From positions 1,426,001 to 1,490,000 of the forward strand of contig NC_013891.1 in NCBI RefSeq assembly GCF_000027145.1: a stretch of 64,000 nucleotides of DNA, in the 5' to 3' direction. Of this stretch, positions 18,316 through 26,566 are shown piece after piece. The notes beneath the pieces were generated by a model that ran no database searches, was not told the origin of the DNA, and was given only the letters and a program-made list of their open reading frames with translations. The stretch comes from Listeria seeligeri serovar 1/2b str. SLCC3954. GTDB lineage: Bacteria; Bacillota; Bacilli; Lactobacillales; Listeriaceae. Within the stretch, counting starts at the first letter, position 1. Each line of letters starts with the position of its first letter. The translations under genes and the position numbers were made by a program.

Positions 18316-18732
18316 TTAATTAGTAGTGTCCAAATAGGACTGTAAAATCATCACTGCAGCTAACTTATCGATGACTTCCTTGCGCTTTTTGCGCGAGACG
18401 TCAGCTTCGATTAAAGTTCTTTCAGCGGCAGTTGTTGTTAAACGTTCATCCCAGAGTACAACTGGCAAACCAATTCTTGCCTCAAGTACTTCTGCATATA
18501 TTTTAGAACTTTCAGCACGAGGCCCGATGGTGTTATTCATGTTTTTTGGAAGGCCAACGACAACTTTTTCGACTTCGTATTCGAGCACTAGTTCTTTCAC
18601 TCGATCATAGCCAAATTGTTTTCGTTTCTCGTCAATCTGAATGGTTTCAACACCTTGTGCAGTCCAACCTAGTGGATCACTTATCGCTACGCCGACCGTT
18701 TTCGAGCCGACATCTAAACCCATTATTCTCAT
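18316..18732 (-). CDS. ruvX: Holliday junction resolvase-like nuclease RuvX (YqgF)
   Basis: The 138-residue protein has the RNase-H-like fold of the YqgF family: [12 protein letters not shown] near the N-terminus with the first catalytic Asp, VVGLPKNMN, and [15 protein letters not shown] with the Asp-Glu pair. The family acts in pre-16S rRNA 5-prime maturation and was also proposed as a resolvase. Its ATG overlaps the ireB stop by 4 bp. Confidence 0.94.
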   Translation of the reverse strand: MRIMGLDVGSKTVGVAISDPLGWTAQGVETIQIDEKRKQFGYDRVKELVLEYEVEKVVVGLPKNMNNTIGPRAESSKIYAEVLEARIGLPVVLWDERLTTTAAERTLIEADVSRKKRKEVIDKLAAVMILQSYLDTTN

Positions 18733-19001
18733 TTCTCACCAATTTCGTTATTTTTCAGATACGCTTTGACAAGTTCCTCGATAATTTCATCTCGTTCTAA
18801 CCGGCGTATCATACTTCTAGCATCCTTATGACGTGGAATATAAGCAGGATCACCTGAAAGTAAGTAACCAACGATTTGATTAACGGGATTATAGCCTTTT
18901 TCTTCAAGAGCAACGTAGACTTGTTTCATTAATTTTTTTACATCTTCTTCAATTGAGTCATCGCCGAAGTTGTAAAACATTGTTTGATCTTTTGAATCCA
19001 T
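18729..19001 (-). CDS. ireB: IreB family regulatory phosphoprotein
   Basis: The 90-residue protein is a UPF0297/DUF965 member. In Enterococcus faecalis IreB is phosphorylated on N-terminal Thr residues by the PASTA kinase IreK and affects cephalosporin tolerance; a Thr is present here at position 7 ([13 protein letters not shown]). The conserved stretch [16 protein letters not shown] is intact. It is the first gene of the operon after alaS. Confidence 0.94.
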   Translation of the reverse strand: MDSKDQTMFYNFGDDSIEEDVKKLMKQVYVALEEKGYNPVNQIVGYLLSGDPAYIPRHKDARSMIRRLERDEIIEELVKAYLKNNEIGEK

Positions 19002-19037
19002 AATCGAAGCACCTCATTCCTTCATGTATCTTAGTTC

Positions 19038-19067
19038 ATTTTACACTATGTGAACGAAAATAACAAA
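19038..19067 (-). promoter_or_regulatory. Possible promoter of ireB-ruvX
   Basis: TTTGTT (19062-19067) and TAAAAT (19038-19043) are 18 bp apart on the minus strand, between alaS and ireB. I saw no clear terminator after alaS, so read-through is also possible. Confidence 0.42.
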
Positions 19068-19092
19068 GAAAAATGAGGTGCTTTCGTGAAAT

Positions 19093-21732
19093 TTATGCTT
19101 GTTGTTCTTTTACCCATGTGGAAACGTAATCAAGCGCGCTTCCTAGCTCTGCAGGATTTTTACCGCCAGCTTGTGCCATATCAGGACGTCCTCCACCATT
19201 ACCACCGCATCTAGTAGCAACTTCTTTTAATAACTTACCAGCATGATAACCTGCTTTGATTGCGTCTTCTGATACTGCGGAAATCAGGTTTACTTTATCC
19301 CCTTGAACAGCTCCCAATACAAGGATGCCACCGATTTTTTTATCTTTCCAGTTATCGACAAATTGACGTAGTTGGTTCATGTCTTTTGCAGTTACTTGTT
19401 TCGCAATAACATTAACTCCACCGATTTCTTCTGGTGATTCAAAAATATCTGCACTCGCTGCACTTGCTAGTTTGCTTAATAGTGAATCATTTTCACGACG
19501 AACTTCACGTAAGTCTGCTTGTAGTAATTCGATTTTTTGAGGCGTTTCTTTGGTTGTTGTTTTTAGTAAGTTTGCAGCATGTTTTAAAGTATTTTCTTGT
19601 TCAGTTACAAAATGATACGCCGCTTTTCCTGTTACCGCTTCGATACGTCTTGTACCTGCGCCAATACCTGTTTCAGAAACGATTTTAAATAAACCGATAT
19701 CTGCGGTATTACGAACGTGGACACCACCACATAATTCAATGCTATATTTACCAACTTGAACAACGCGGACGATATCGCCATATTTTTCGCCAAATAACGC
19801 CATTGCGCCGAGTTCTTTTGCTTCTGCAATTGGCATTTCTTCAATAACAACCGCAATTTGTTCCCAAATTTTCTTGTTAACAATTTCTTCCATTTTGGTT
19901 AGTTCTTCTTCTGTAATTTGACCGAAGTGAGAGAAGTCAAAACGTAAACGATCTGGAGAAACAAGAGAACCTGCTTGGTTAACATGTTCACCAAGTGTGT
20001 CTTTTAAAGCGCGGTGTAGTAAATGGGTTGCTGTATGGTTTTTAACTGTTTCCCTACGCTTCACTTTGTTGACGGATAGTTTTACCGTATCGCCAGTTGT
20101 TAACACGCCTTCTTTCACAACGACGCGATGGATATTTTGTTTATTCGGTGCTTTTTGGACATCTTCCACATAAGCAAGGCCTGTTTCGCTTTGAATAGTT
20201 CCTTTATCAGCTACTTGACCACCGCTTTCCGCATAGAAAGGTGTTTCTTTGAAAATTAGTTGTGCTTCACTACCAGCAGCTACTTCATCGACAAGTGCGT
20301 CATTTTGAATAATATAAAGAATTTCGGAAACGTATTCGGTTGTGTTATAGCCAACAAATGTACTTTTTTCTGTAAGATTTGCTAATAGCTCGCCTTGAAC
20401 TTGCATGGATTTCACATCGGCTCTTGCAGAACGAGCGCGGTCACGTTGTTCTTTCATTTCCGCCTCAAAGCCAGCGTGATCTACTTTCAAGCCATGGTCT
20501 TCTGCATATTCTTCAGTTAATTCCACTGGGAAACCAAATGTATCGTATAATTTGAAAATATCTGCTCCTTGAATGACTTGTTCATCTGTTTTTTTCGCAT
20601 TTTCCAAAATAGTTTCTAGGATAGCTAAGCCTTCATTCAATGTTTCATGGAAACGTTCTTCTTCTGTACGAATAACTTTTTGGATGAAATCAGTTTGGTT
20701 TTCTACTTCTGGATAGAAGCTATTCATGATTTTTCCAACTACGGGAACTAATTTATACATAAATGGCTCGTTAATGTTCAATACTTTAGCATAACGAACG
20801 GCACGGCGAAGTAAACGACGTAAAATATAGCCGCGGCCTTCATTCGATGGTAAAGCTCCATCGCCAATTGCAAACGCTACTGTACGGATATGGTCAGCGA
20901 TAACTTTGAATGCCACATCATTTTCCGATTCACTTGCATATTTCACACCAGAAATTTGTTCGACTTCACGAATAATCGGCATGAAAAGATCTGTTTCAAA
21001 GTTTGTTGGTGCATCTTGAATAATCGAAACCATCCGTTCAAGACCCATCCCAGTATCAATGTTTTGTTTAGGGAGCGGAGTATAAGTACCATCTGGATTA
21101 TGGTTAAACTGGGAAAATACTAAATTCCAGATTTCTAAGTAACGCTCATTTTCGCCACCTGGATATAGTTCTGGATCATTTTCATCATCACCAAAAGCAG
21201 GTCCACGATCATAGAAAATTTCGCTGTCTGGACCACTTGGACCAATACCGATGTCCCAAAAATTATCTTCAATTTCAACAATATGCTCATCAGTCAGGCC
21301 AATTTTTTCGCGCCAAATTGTTTTTGCTTCTTCGTCTTCTGGATAAACAGTTACATATAATTTATCTGGATCAAAACCAATCCATTTCGGACTTGTTAAA
21401 AATTCCCAAGCAAATTCGATTGCTCCCTCTTTAAAATAGTCCCCAATCGAAAAATTCCCAAGCATTTCAAAAAAAGTATGATGGCGCGCTGTTTTTCCAA
21501 CATTTTCAATATCATTTGTCCGAATTGATTTTTGCGCATTAGCCATTCTTGGGTTATCAGGAATAACAGAACCGTCAAAATATTTTTTCATTGTAGCAAC
21601 ACCACTATTAATCCAAAGAATAGTTGGATCGTTGTTAGGAACAAGCGGTGCGCTAGGTTCGATTGTATGCCCTTTTTCTTTAAAGAAATCTAAAAATAAC
21701 TGTCTTACTTCTGCACTTGATAATTGTTTCAT
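19093..21732 (-). CDS. alaS: Alanyl-tRNA synthetase
   Basis: AlaS charges tRNA-Ala. The 879-residue length is full. The class II catalytic domain is at the N-terminus ([27 protein letters not shown]), the editing domain has HTATHLLH and CGGVHVRNT zinc motifs, and the C-terminal DHHA1-type domain ends near [17 protein letters not shown]. An AAAGGAGG site precedes the ATG. Transcription is controlled by a T-box leader, so expression should rise when uncharged tRNA-Ala builds up. Confidence 0.98.
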   Translation of the reverse strand: MKQLSSAEVRQLFLDFFKEKGHTIEPSAPLVPNNDPTILWINSGVATMKKYFDGSVIPDNPRMANAQKSIRTNDIENVGKTARHHTFFEMLGNFSIGDYFKEGAIEFAWEFLTSPKWIGFDPDKLYVTVYPEDEEAKTIWREKIGLTDEHIVEIEDNFWDIGIGPSGPDSEIFYDRGPAFGDDENDPELYPGGENERYLEIWNLVFSQFNHNPDGTYTPLPKQNIDTGMGLERMVSIIQDAPTNFETDLFMPIIREVEQISGVKYASESENDVAFKVIADHIRTVAFAIGDGALPSNEGRGYILRRLLRRAVRYAKVLNINEPFMYKLVPVVGKIMNSFYPEVENQTDFIQKVIRTEEERFHETLNEGLAILETILENAKKTDEQVIQGADIFKLYDTFGFPVELTEEYAEDHGLKVDHAGFEAEMKEQRDRARSARADVKSMQVQGELLANLTEKSTFVGYNTTEYVSEILYIIQNDALVDEVAAGSEAQLIFKETPFYAESGGQVADKGTIQSETGLAYVEDVQKAPNKQNIHRVVVKEGVLTTGDTVKLSVNKVKRRETVKNHTATHLLHRALKDTLGEHVNQAGSLVSPDRLRFDFSHFGQITEEELTKMEEIVNKKIWEQIAVVIEEMPIAEAKELGAMALFGEKYGDIVRVVQVGKYSIELCGGVHVRNTADIGLFKIVSETGIGAGTRRIEAVTGKAAYHFVTEQENTLKHAANLLKTTTKETPQKIELLQADLREVRRENDSLLSKLASAASADIFESPEEIGGVNVIAKQVTAKDMNQLRQFVDNWKDKKIGGILVLGAVQGDKVNLISAVSEDAIKAGYHAGKLLKEVATRCGGNGGGRPDMAQAGGKNPAELGSALDYVSTWVKEQQA

Positions 21733-21760
21733 TTTTTATTTCCTCCTTTTATTATTACAA

Positions 21761-22007
21761 CAAAAAAAGCCTACATGATTGCTCACAGGGACGATTTTGG
21801 TGAAATCGCGGTACCACCCTGTTTGCAATGACATAGACTTTGTATCATTACCTCTTCATTATCTGTTAACGTGGATAAAACGGACCATCTAGTCGGAGAG
21901 CAATTTTAGTGCTGGCGTGGTTTTCCTTACAGCCAAGGGAAAACTCTCTAGTCACGAAGAAGCCAAAATCATATTCCTACCATGTATCAAAATTATATTC
22001 AACAATA
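21761..22007 (-). promoter_or_regulatory. T-box riboswitch of alaS
   Basis: The leader contains the T-box core AGGGTGGTACCGCG (complement at 21807-21820) and the GGCTG...AAGG distal loop of Stem I. The terminator is a long hairpin of about 23 bp (arms at 21768-21790 and 21817-21839) followed by seven Ts; the T-box bases lie in its loop side, so tRNA binding would form the competing antiterminator. Ala-type triplets (GCC, GCA, GCT) occur on the 3-prime side of Stem I; I could not decide which is the specifier. This fills the gap of about 300 nt upstream of alaS. Confidence 0.92.
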
Positions 22008-22013
22008 ACCTAA

Positions 22014-22042
22014 ATTATAAAGAACAGACGCTTCATTGTCAA
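22014..22042 (-). promoter_or_regulatory. Predicted sigma-A promoter of alaS
   Basis: A consensus TTGACA (22037-22042) and TATAAT (22014-22019) with 17-bp spacing. The -35 contains the TGA stop codon of the upstream ABC ATPase gene. Confidence 0.85.
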
Positions 22043-22734
22043 CTTTTTATTAAACTACTAACAGATTGTTTCTTTTCGACAAAGCTGCCATTTTTCAGAG
22101 TTAGTTTGACATCAGATACATTGGCGATTTCTGGATCGTGGGTTACCATAATGACACACTTTCCTTCTTTATGCGCTAAATCTTGGAACAAGGTAACCAC
22201 TTCTTTACTTGTCCGTTCATCGAGGTTTCCAGTTGGTTCATCTGCTACGATTAGTTCCGTTTCACAACATAAGGCTCGTGCAATCGAAACCCGTTGTTGT
22301 TGCCCACCACTTAAAGTCAGTACTTTTTGGCGAGCCATTTTTTCGGTGATTCCTACTTTTTCTAGCATTTTAAGTGCAAAAGTTTTTTTATCTGGTTGGT
22401 TCACATGTGTAATTTCCATGGCGGTTGTAACATTTTGAAGTGCAGTCATATAGGTTAATAAATTATAGCTTTGGAAAACAATTGATACATATTGATTTCT
22501 GAATTTTTGTAAGCCAATGCTTTTTAAAGAACTACCTTTATAATAAATGTCACCTTCTTTTTGTGTATCTAGCCCACCTGCTAACGATAAAAAGGTTGTT
22601 TTACCTGATCCTGAACTTCCGACGACAGTGTAAAAGATACCTGATTCAAAATCATAATTTATATCACTTAAAATCGATTCGTCTTTTGTTTTGTACCAAT
22701 AATGGATATTTTCAAAGGTTAATATTTTGGTCAT
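22039..22734 (-). CDS. ABC transporter ATP-binding protein
   Basis: The 231-residue ATPase is of the MacB/LolD type: Walker A GSSGSGKTT at 39-47, Q-loop FQSYNLL near 87-93, signature LSGGQQQR at 141-148, Walker B LIVADEPT at 161-168 and the switch His in VTHD. It powers the permease encoded just upstream (8 bp gap). No terminator follows; its transcript would run into the alaS T-box. The locus is divergent from a two-component system, which suggests control by it. Substrate unknown. Confidence 0.88.
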   Translation of the reverse strand: MTKILTFENIHYWYKTKDESILSDINYDFESGIFYTVVGSSGSGKTTFLSLAGGLDTQKEGDIYYKGSSLKSIGLQKFRNQYVSIVFQSYNLLTYMTALQNVTTAMEITHVNQPDKKTFALKMLEKVGITEKMARQKVLTLSGGQQQRVSIARALCCETELIVADEPTGNLDERTSKEVVTLFQDLAHKEGKCVIMVTHDPEIANVSDVKLTLKNGSFVEKKQSVSSLIKS

Positions 22735-22742
22735 CTCGTCAC

Positions 22743-24239
22743 CTACTCCTGTTTAGTTAGAATTGTTTTTGGATTCATACGAAGAACTAGTGCTGCTGGT
22801 AATAAAACGGAGATAAAGGCAATTCCAATACCAATCCCACCCATTTTCAGCATATCTTCTAACGTTACTTGAATATCAAGTTCTTTAATTTGTTCAGTAT
22901 TTTGTGTCAAACTACTAACACTTTGTGAGAATCCGCCTGGTCCACCTTGGCCCCCACCGCCACCTGGTCCGCGGTTTTCAGTACTGCTTGTTTCTGTTTC
23001 GGCAGAAGAATTTTGTTGTGAAAGTAGTTGATTCCCAGCAATTTGTGCAACATAATGACTACTTGCCGCAGCTAACCCAAAGGACACTAGAGCCACAATT
23101 AAAATTTCTACAAAGAATTGCGCAACTAACTTACCGCGTTTTTCACCGATTGCGAGTAGTACCCCCATTTCATATTTACGATCACGAACTTGCATCATTA
23201 CAAGTAATCCTAAAATTAATGCGCCTGCAATGCTGACAATATAAACGACATTTTTAGAGAAGGAAGCCACGCTATTAATCGGTCCAATCATTTGTTGATA
23301 TAGAGTATCGTTTGCATCTAATTTGAAGGTGTCCCAGTCAATGCTATCTACTTTTTTCGCTTCTTTTTCAAAAGCTGCAATATTTGCCGCGTCATCCATT
23401 GTGTAAACAGCGGAATCTACAGTATTTTTGTAATCAGATCCTTTAATCGTATTTGCTACTGTATAAGGAACATAAACTTTATTGTATGGATTTAAGAAAG
23501 AAAAATTTTGAGCCATATCACTGCCAGAATCACTTGTTTTATAAATACCAACAATTTTTAGTTTGACTTTTGTTGCACCGTCACTAGAGGTAACTGTAAA
23601 AGAATCTCCTACTTTCCAATCATTTTGATCCGCTAAAGTTTCTTCTACCATTGCGACATTTTTGTCAGTATCATCTGCTGTAATTGCCACGCCGCTTGTT
23701 AATTCACTTGTTCCAGCTTCAAAATCAGTAGAAGTGGCAGAATCAAGTAAACCACTAATACTTAAATCAGCATCCATCATTTGAGGAGCGTTACTGTCGC
23801 CGCCACCTGGACCTTGGTTTGTTGAAGATGAATCATCGCTCGAAGTATCACCAGAAGATTCAATTGGATCAAAACCTGATGCAAGTGCTTGTGTACTAGA
23901 ATAATAATTATAACTTGCTACGTGCGTTAATTTGGCTAAATCATTAGCATCACTTACATCAATTGGGTTACTTTCAAATTTTGGCCTTGCGTCTTCTGAA
24001 CTACTATCACTGTTAGCCGCCTTCTCTTGCGACGCTTTCATTTGTTTTTCTTGGTCGACTGTAAGCGTTACTGTCCCGCCAAGTTGCTCTCTGGCTAATT
24101 CGCTTGCTTTATCTGCTGCGGATTGAATGGTAAAGCCTGATAAAATAAGTACACAGACAACTGTGAAAATAATTAATTGTAAAACAGATCTTCCTTTTCT
24201 TGCTTTCATGCTGAGCCATGCCCTCTTAAAAAAATTCAT
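22743..24239 (-). CDS. FtsX/MacB-type ABC transporter permease with Gly-rich loops
   Basis: The 498-residue permease has the four-helix MacB/FtsX layout: helix 1 at about 20-40, a large outside domain (about 42-325), then helices near 330-350, 374-393 and 467-487. The cytoplasmic VRDRKYEMGVLLAIGEKRG coupling segment is typical. Unusual parts are the Ser/Asp-rich tract with GPGGG (about 128-148) and a second outside loop (about 405-440) that is Ser/Thr/Gln/Gly-rich with GPGGGGG. MacB-type systems act as mechanotransmitters or exporters for peptides and lipoproteins; the substrate here is unknown. Confidence 0.87.
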   Translation of the reverse strand: MNFFKRAWLSMKARKGRSVLQLIIFTVVCVLILSGFTIQSAADKASELAREQLGGTVTLTVDQEKQMKASQEKAANSDSSSEDARPKFESNPIDVSDANDLAKLTHVASYNYYSSTQALASGFDPIESSGDTSSDDSSSTNQGPGGGDSNAPQMMDADLSISGLLDSATSTDFEAGTSELTSGVAITADDTDKNVAMVEETLADQNDWKVGDSFTVTSSDGATKVKLKIVGIYKTSDSGSDMAQNFSFLNPYNKVYVPYTVANTIKGSDYKNTVDSAVYTMDDAANIAAFEKEAKKVDSIDWDTFKLDANDTLYQQMIGPINSVASFSKNVVYIVSIAGALILGLLVMMQVRDRKYEMGVLLAIGEKRGKLVAQFFVEILIVALVSFGLAAASSHYVAQIAGNQLLSQQNSSAETETSSTENRGPGGGGGQGGPGGFSQSVSSLTQNTEQIKELDIQVTLEDMLKMGGIGIGIAFISVLLPAALVLRMNPKTILTKQE

Positions 24240-24271
24240 GTATTTTCCTCCATTCGGTTTCTACTCCACTA

Positions 24272-24320
24272 AGATTACTGGTGAGTTATGAAGAAAGTAT
24301 GAACAAACTATGATACATGT
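24272..24320. repeat. Triple 11-bp direct repeats over a degenerate promoter
   Basis: Three tandem copies, ATGAAGAAAGT, ATGAACAAACT and ATGATACATGT, fill 24288-24320 with an exact 11-bp period. On the minus strand a TAATCT (24272-24277) is a plausible -10 for the permease gene, and the repeats cover its -35 position, which has no consensus (ATACTT). OmpR-type regulators commonly bind such direct repeats, so this is a candidate operator for the neighbouring regulator. Confidence 0.55.
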
Positions 24321-24327
24321 TTTAAAC

Positions 24328-24337
24328 TTTCGCGAAA
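24328..24337. repeat. 10-bp perfect palindrome in the divergent control region
   Basis: TTTCGCGAAA lies between the direct repeats and the predicted promoter of the response regulator gene. It may be another protein-binding site; its role is unknown. Confidence 0.35.
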
Positions 24338-24357
24338 AAAATAATTTGGCTTGATTA

Positions 24358-24385
24358 TTGACTGTATTTAGTCTAGTTTTAATGT
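24358..24385 (+). promoter_or_regulatory. Predicted promoter of the two-component system genes
   Basis: TTGACT (24358-24363) and TAATGT (24380-24385) are 16 bp apart, 20 bp before the response regulator start. Confidence 0.5.
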
Positions 24386-24405
24386 AAGAGGAGTGAAGAT
24401 ATACG

Positions 24406-25092
24406 ATGAAACTACTTATGATTGAAGATAATGTGAGTGTATGTGAAATGATTGAAATGTTTTTCATGAAAGAAGAAATTGATGCGACGTTTGTACACGA
24501 TGGCAAAAAGGGTTATGAAACTTTTTTAAAAGAAGATTTTGATATTGCAATTATTGATTTAATGCTTCCTAATATGGACGGAATGACTATCTGCCGAAAA
24601 ATTCGCGAAGTCAGTGATATGCCGATTATTATTTTAACGGCGAAAGAATCAGAGTCCGATCAAGTGCTAGGTCTTGAAATGGGTGCAGACGATTATGTTA
24701 CTAAACCATTCAGCCCGCTTACGTTGATGGCGCGAATTAAGGCTGTTACTCGCCGGAAAAATAGCGCAACACCTGCTGAAGCCGATGAAGATATTCTAGA
24801 AACAACTTATTTCAAAATAAGCAAACGTACTCGTGAAATTTTTTATCAAGGAGAACTACTGGACGCTTTAACACCAAAAGAATTTGATCTGCTTTATTTC
24901 TTAATGAAGCACCCACGGCAAGTATTTTCAAGAGAACAATTACTCGAACAAGTCTGGGGTTATCAATTTTACGGGGATGAGCGGACAGTTGATGTGCATA
25001 TTAAACGTCTGCGTCAAAAAATTGCCACTGATACTAAGCCGTTTTTACACACAATATGGGGTGTCGGCTATAAATTTGATGAAACGGAATGA
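24406..25092 (+). CDS. OmpR-family response regulator
   Basis: The 228-residue protein has an N-terminal receiver domain (acidic pair E7-D8, phosphate acceptor D51 in IIDLMLPNMDG, T78, K100 in TKPF) and a C-terminal winged-helix DNA-binding domain ending VWGVGYKF-like (TIWGVGYKFDETE). It is translationally coupled to the kinase gene by an ATGA overlap and divergent from the ABC transporter genes. It is not one I can equate with a named Listeria regulator. Confidence 0.9.
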   Translation: MKLLMIEDNVSVCEMIEMFFMKEEIDATFVHDGKKGYETFLKEDFDIAIIDLMLPNMDGMTICRKIREVSDMPIIILTAKESESDQVLGLEMGADDYVTKPFSPLTLMARIKAVTRRKNSATPAEADEDILETTYFKISKRTREIFYQGELLDALTPKEFDLLYFLMKHPRQVFSREQLLEQVWGYQFYGDERTVDVHIKRLRQKIATDTKPFLHTIWGVGYKFDETE

Positions 25093-26528
25093 AGCGAATG
25101 AAATTTAAATATGCCTACCAACTTTTTTTCACGCAATTTATCATTTTACTGATTGCTTGTATTATGATTGGTCTCCTTGTTTCCCACTCGTTAAAAGATT
25201 ATTTTTACCAAAGCCAGGTGGATGATTTAACAAGTTACGGGGAAACCATTGCGATGGATATTCGTCACTCACCACAAGATGCAACTGCACAGGTTCTAAA
25301 CACCTATCAACGAATTTTGGACGTTAAAAGAATTCACTACACCATCAAAAATGCTGATGACGAAACAATTTATCCAACACAAATGAATCAACCACTTCCA
25401 AAAGATTTCTCGATTTCCGTAGAAGATAAGAAAAAGTTGAAAAGCGGTGAAACGGTAAGTAAAAAAATTGATAATCGTTTTAATCAAGAAATGACCATTG
25501 TTTATGTCCCATTGATGAATGGCGATAATTTTGTAGGATCCATCGTTTTGAATTCTCCAATTAGTGGCACTGAACAAGTGATAGGAACAATTAATCAATA
25601 TATGTTCTATACAATTTTGCTTTCGATCACAGTAGCACTTATTCTTAGCGCAATTATTTCCAAATTACAAGTGAATCGGATAAACAAATTACGCGCCGCA
25701 ACAAAAGATGTGATCGAAGGAAATTATCAAACTCGCTTAAAAGAAAATAACATTGATGAAATTGGTGCGCTCGCAATCGATTTCAACAAAATGACAACGA
25801 CGCTTGAAGCATCCCAAGAAGAAATTGAGCGTCAAGAAAAACGGCGGCGTCAATTTATTGCTGATGTGTCTCATGAAATGCGAACCCCACTCACTACGAT
25901 CAGTGGTTTAACAGAAGGATTAGTAAATGATATTATTCCAAAAACCGAAACAGATCGTTGTATTGCCTTAATTGACACCGAAGCAAGACGATTAACGAAA
26001 TTAGTAAATGAAAATCTAGATTATGAAAAAATCCGTAGCAATAAAATCCGTCTTCAAAAAACACGCTTCAATGGCCGAGAATTCTTAGCATTAATTAAAG
26101 AACAACTAGATTACGTAGCCACTGAAAAAGGAAATGAAATTAAGCTTGATGTGGATGGAGAAATGAATATTTATGCTGATTATGATCGGTTAACGCAAGT
26201 ATTTATTAACATTGTTAAAAACAGTGTCCAATTCACAGAAAATGGTCAAATCACTTTGGCTGGTTATCAGGATTATAAAGAATCTGTTTTAACGATCACT
26301 GATACCGGAATTGGCATGAACACAGAAGAACTAGAACAAATCTGGGAAAGGTTTTATAAAGCAGATATGTCCCGAACGAATACGGCATTTGGTGAATCTG
26401 GTATTGGCCTGTCGATTGTAAAACAGCTAATTGAGTATCATGATGGTACAATTACCGTTTCGAGCGAGCCTAATAAAGGCACTTGTTTTACTATCCGTCT
26501 CCCGTTTTTCCAAGATAATGAACAATAA
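25089..26528 (+). CDS. Membrane sensor histidine kinase
   Basis: The 479-residue kinase has two membrane helices (about 13-32 and 172-191) around an extracytoplasmic sensor domain of about 140 residues, then a HAMP domain, the HisKA helix with the phosphorylated His262 in ADVSHEMRTPL, and a HATPase domain with N box NIVKNSVQF, G1 DTGIGM and G2 GESGIGLSIV. The large outer sensor differs from the short-loop BceS-type kinases that often pair with ABC transporters. It should phosphorylate the adjacent regulator. The stimulus is unknown. Confidence 0.9.
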   Translation: MKRMKFKYAYQLFFTQFIILLIACIMIGLLVSHSLKDYFYQSQVDDLTSYGETIAMDIRHSPQDATAQVLNTYQRILDVKRIHYTIKNADDETIYPTQMNQPLPKDFSISVEDKKKLKSGETVSKKIDNRFNQEMTIVYVPLMNGDNFVGSIVLNSPISGTEQVIGTINQYMFYTILLSITVALILSAIISKLQVNRINKLRAATKDVIEGNYQTRLKENNIDEIGALAIDFNKMTTTLEASQEEIERQEKRRRQFIADVSHEMRTPLTTISGLTEGLVNDIIPKTETDRCIALIDTEARRLTKLVNENLDYEKIRSNKIRLQKTRFNGREFLALIKEQLDYVATEKGNEIKLDVDGEMNIYADYDRLTQVFINIVKNSVQFTENGQITLAGYQDYKESVLTITDTGIGMNTEELEQIWERFYKADMSRTNTAFGESGIGLSIVKQLIEYHDGTITVSSEPNKGTCFTIRLPFFQDNEQ

Positions 26529-26566
26529 AAAAAGACTACTTTCTGAATTAGAAAGTAGTCTTTTTT
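26527..26566. terminator. Bidirectional terminator (kinase gene / recD2)
   Basis: An inverted repeat of about 17 bp (AAAAAAGACTACTTTCT with its complement) and a 5-nt loop lies between the converging genes. Confidence 0.9.

Noticed and set aside
22929-22973. GC-rich repeat tract as a CRISPR or mobile repeat
   Set aside because: It is in frame in the permease gene and codes for the Gly/Pro-rich loop; no spacer pattern exists. No CRISPR, phage or insertion sequence was found anywhere in the window.
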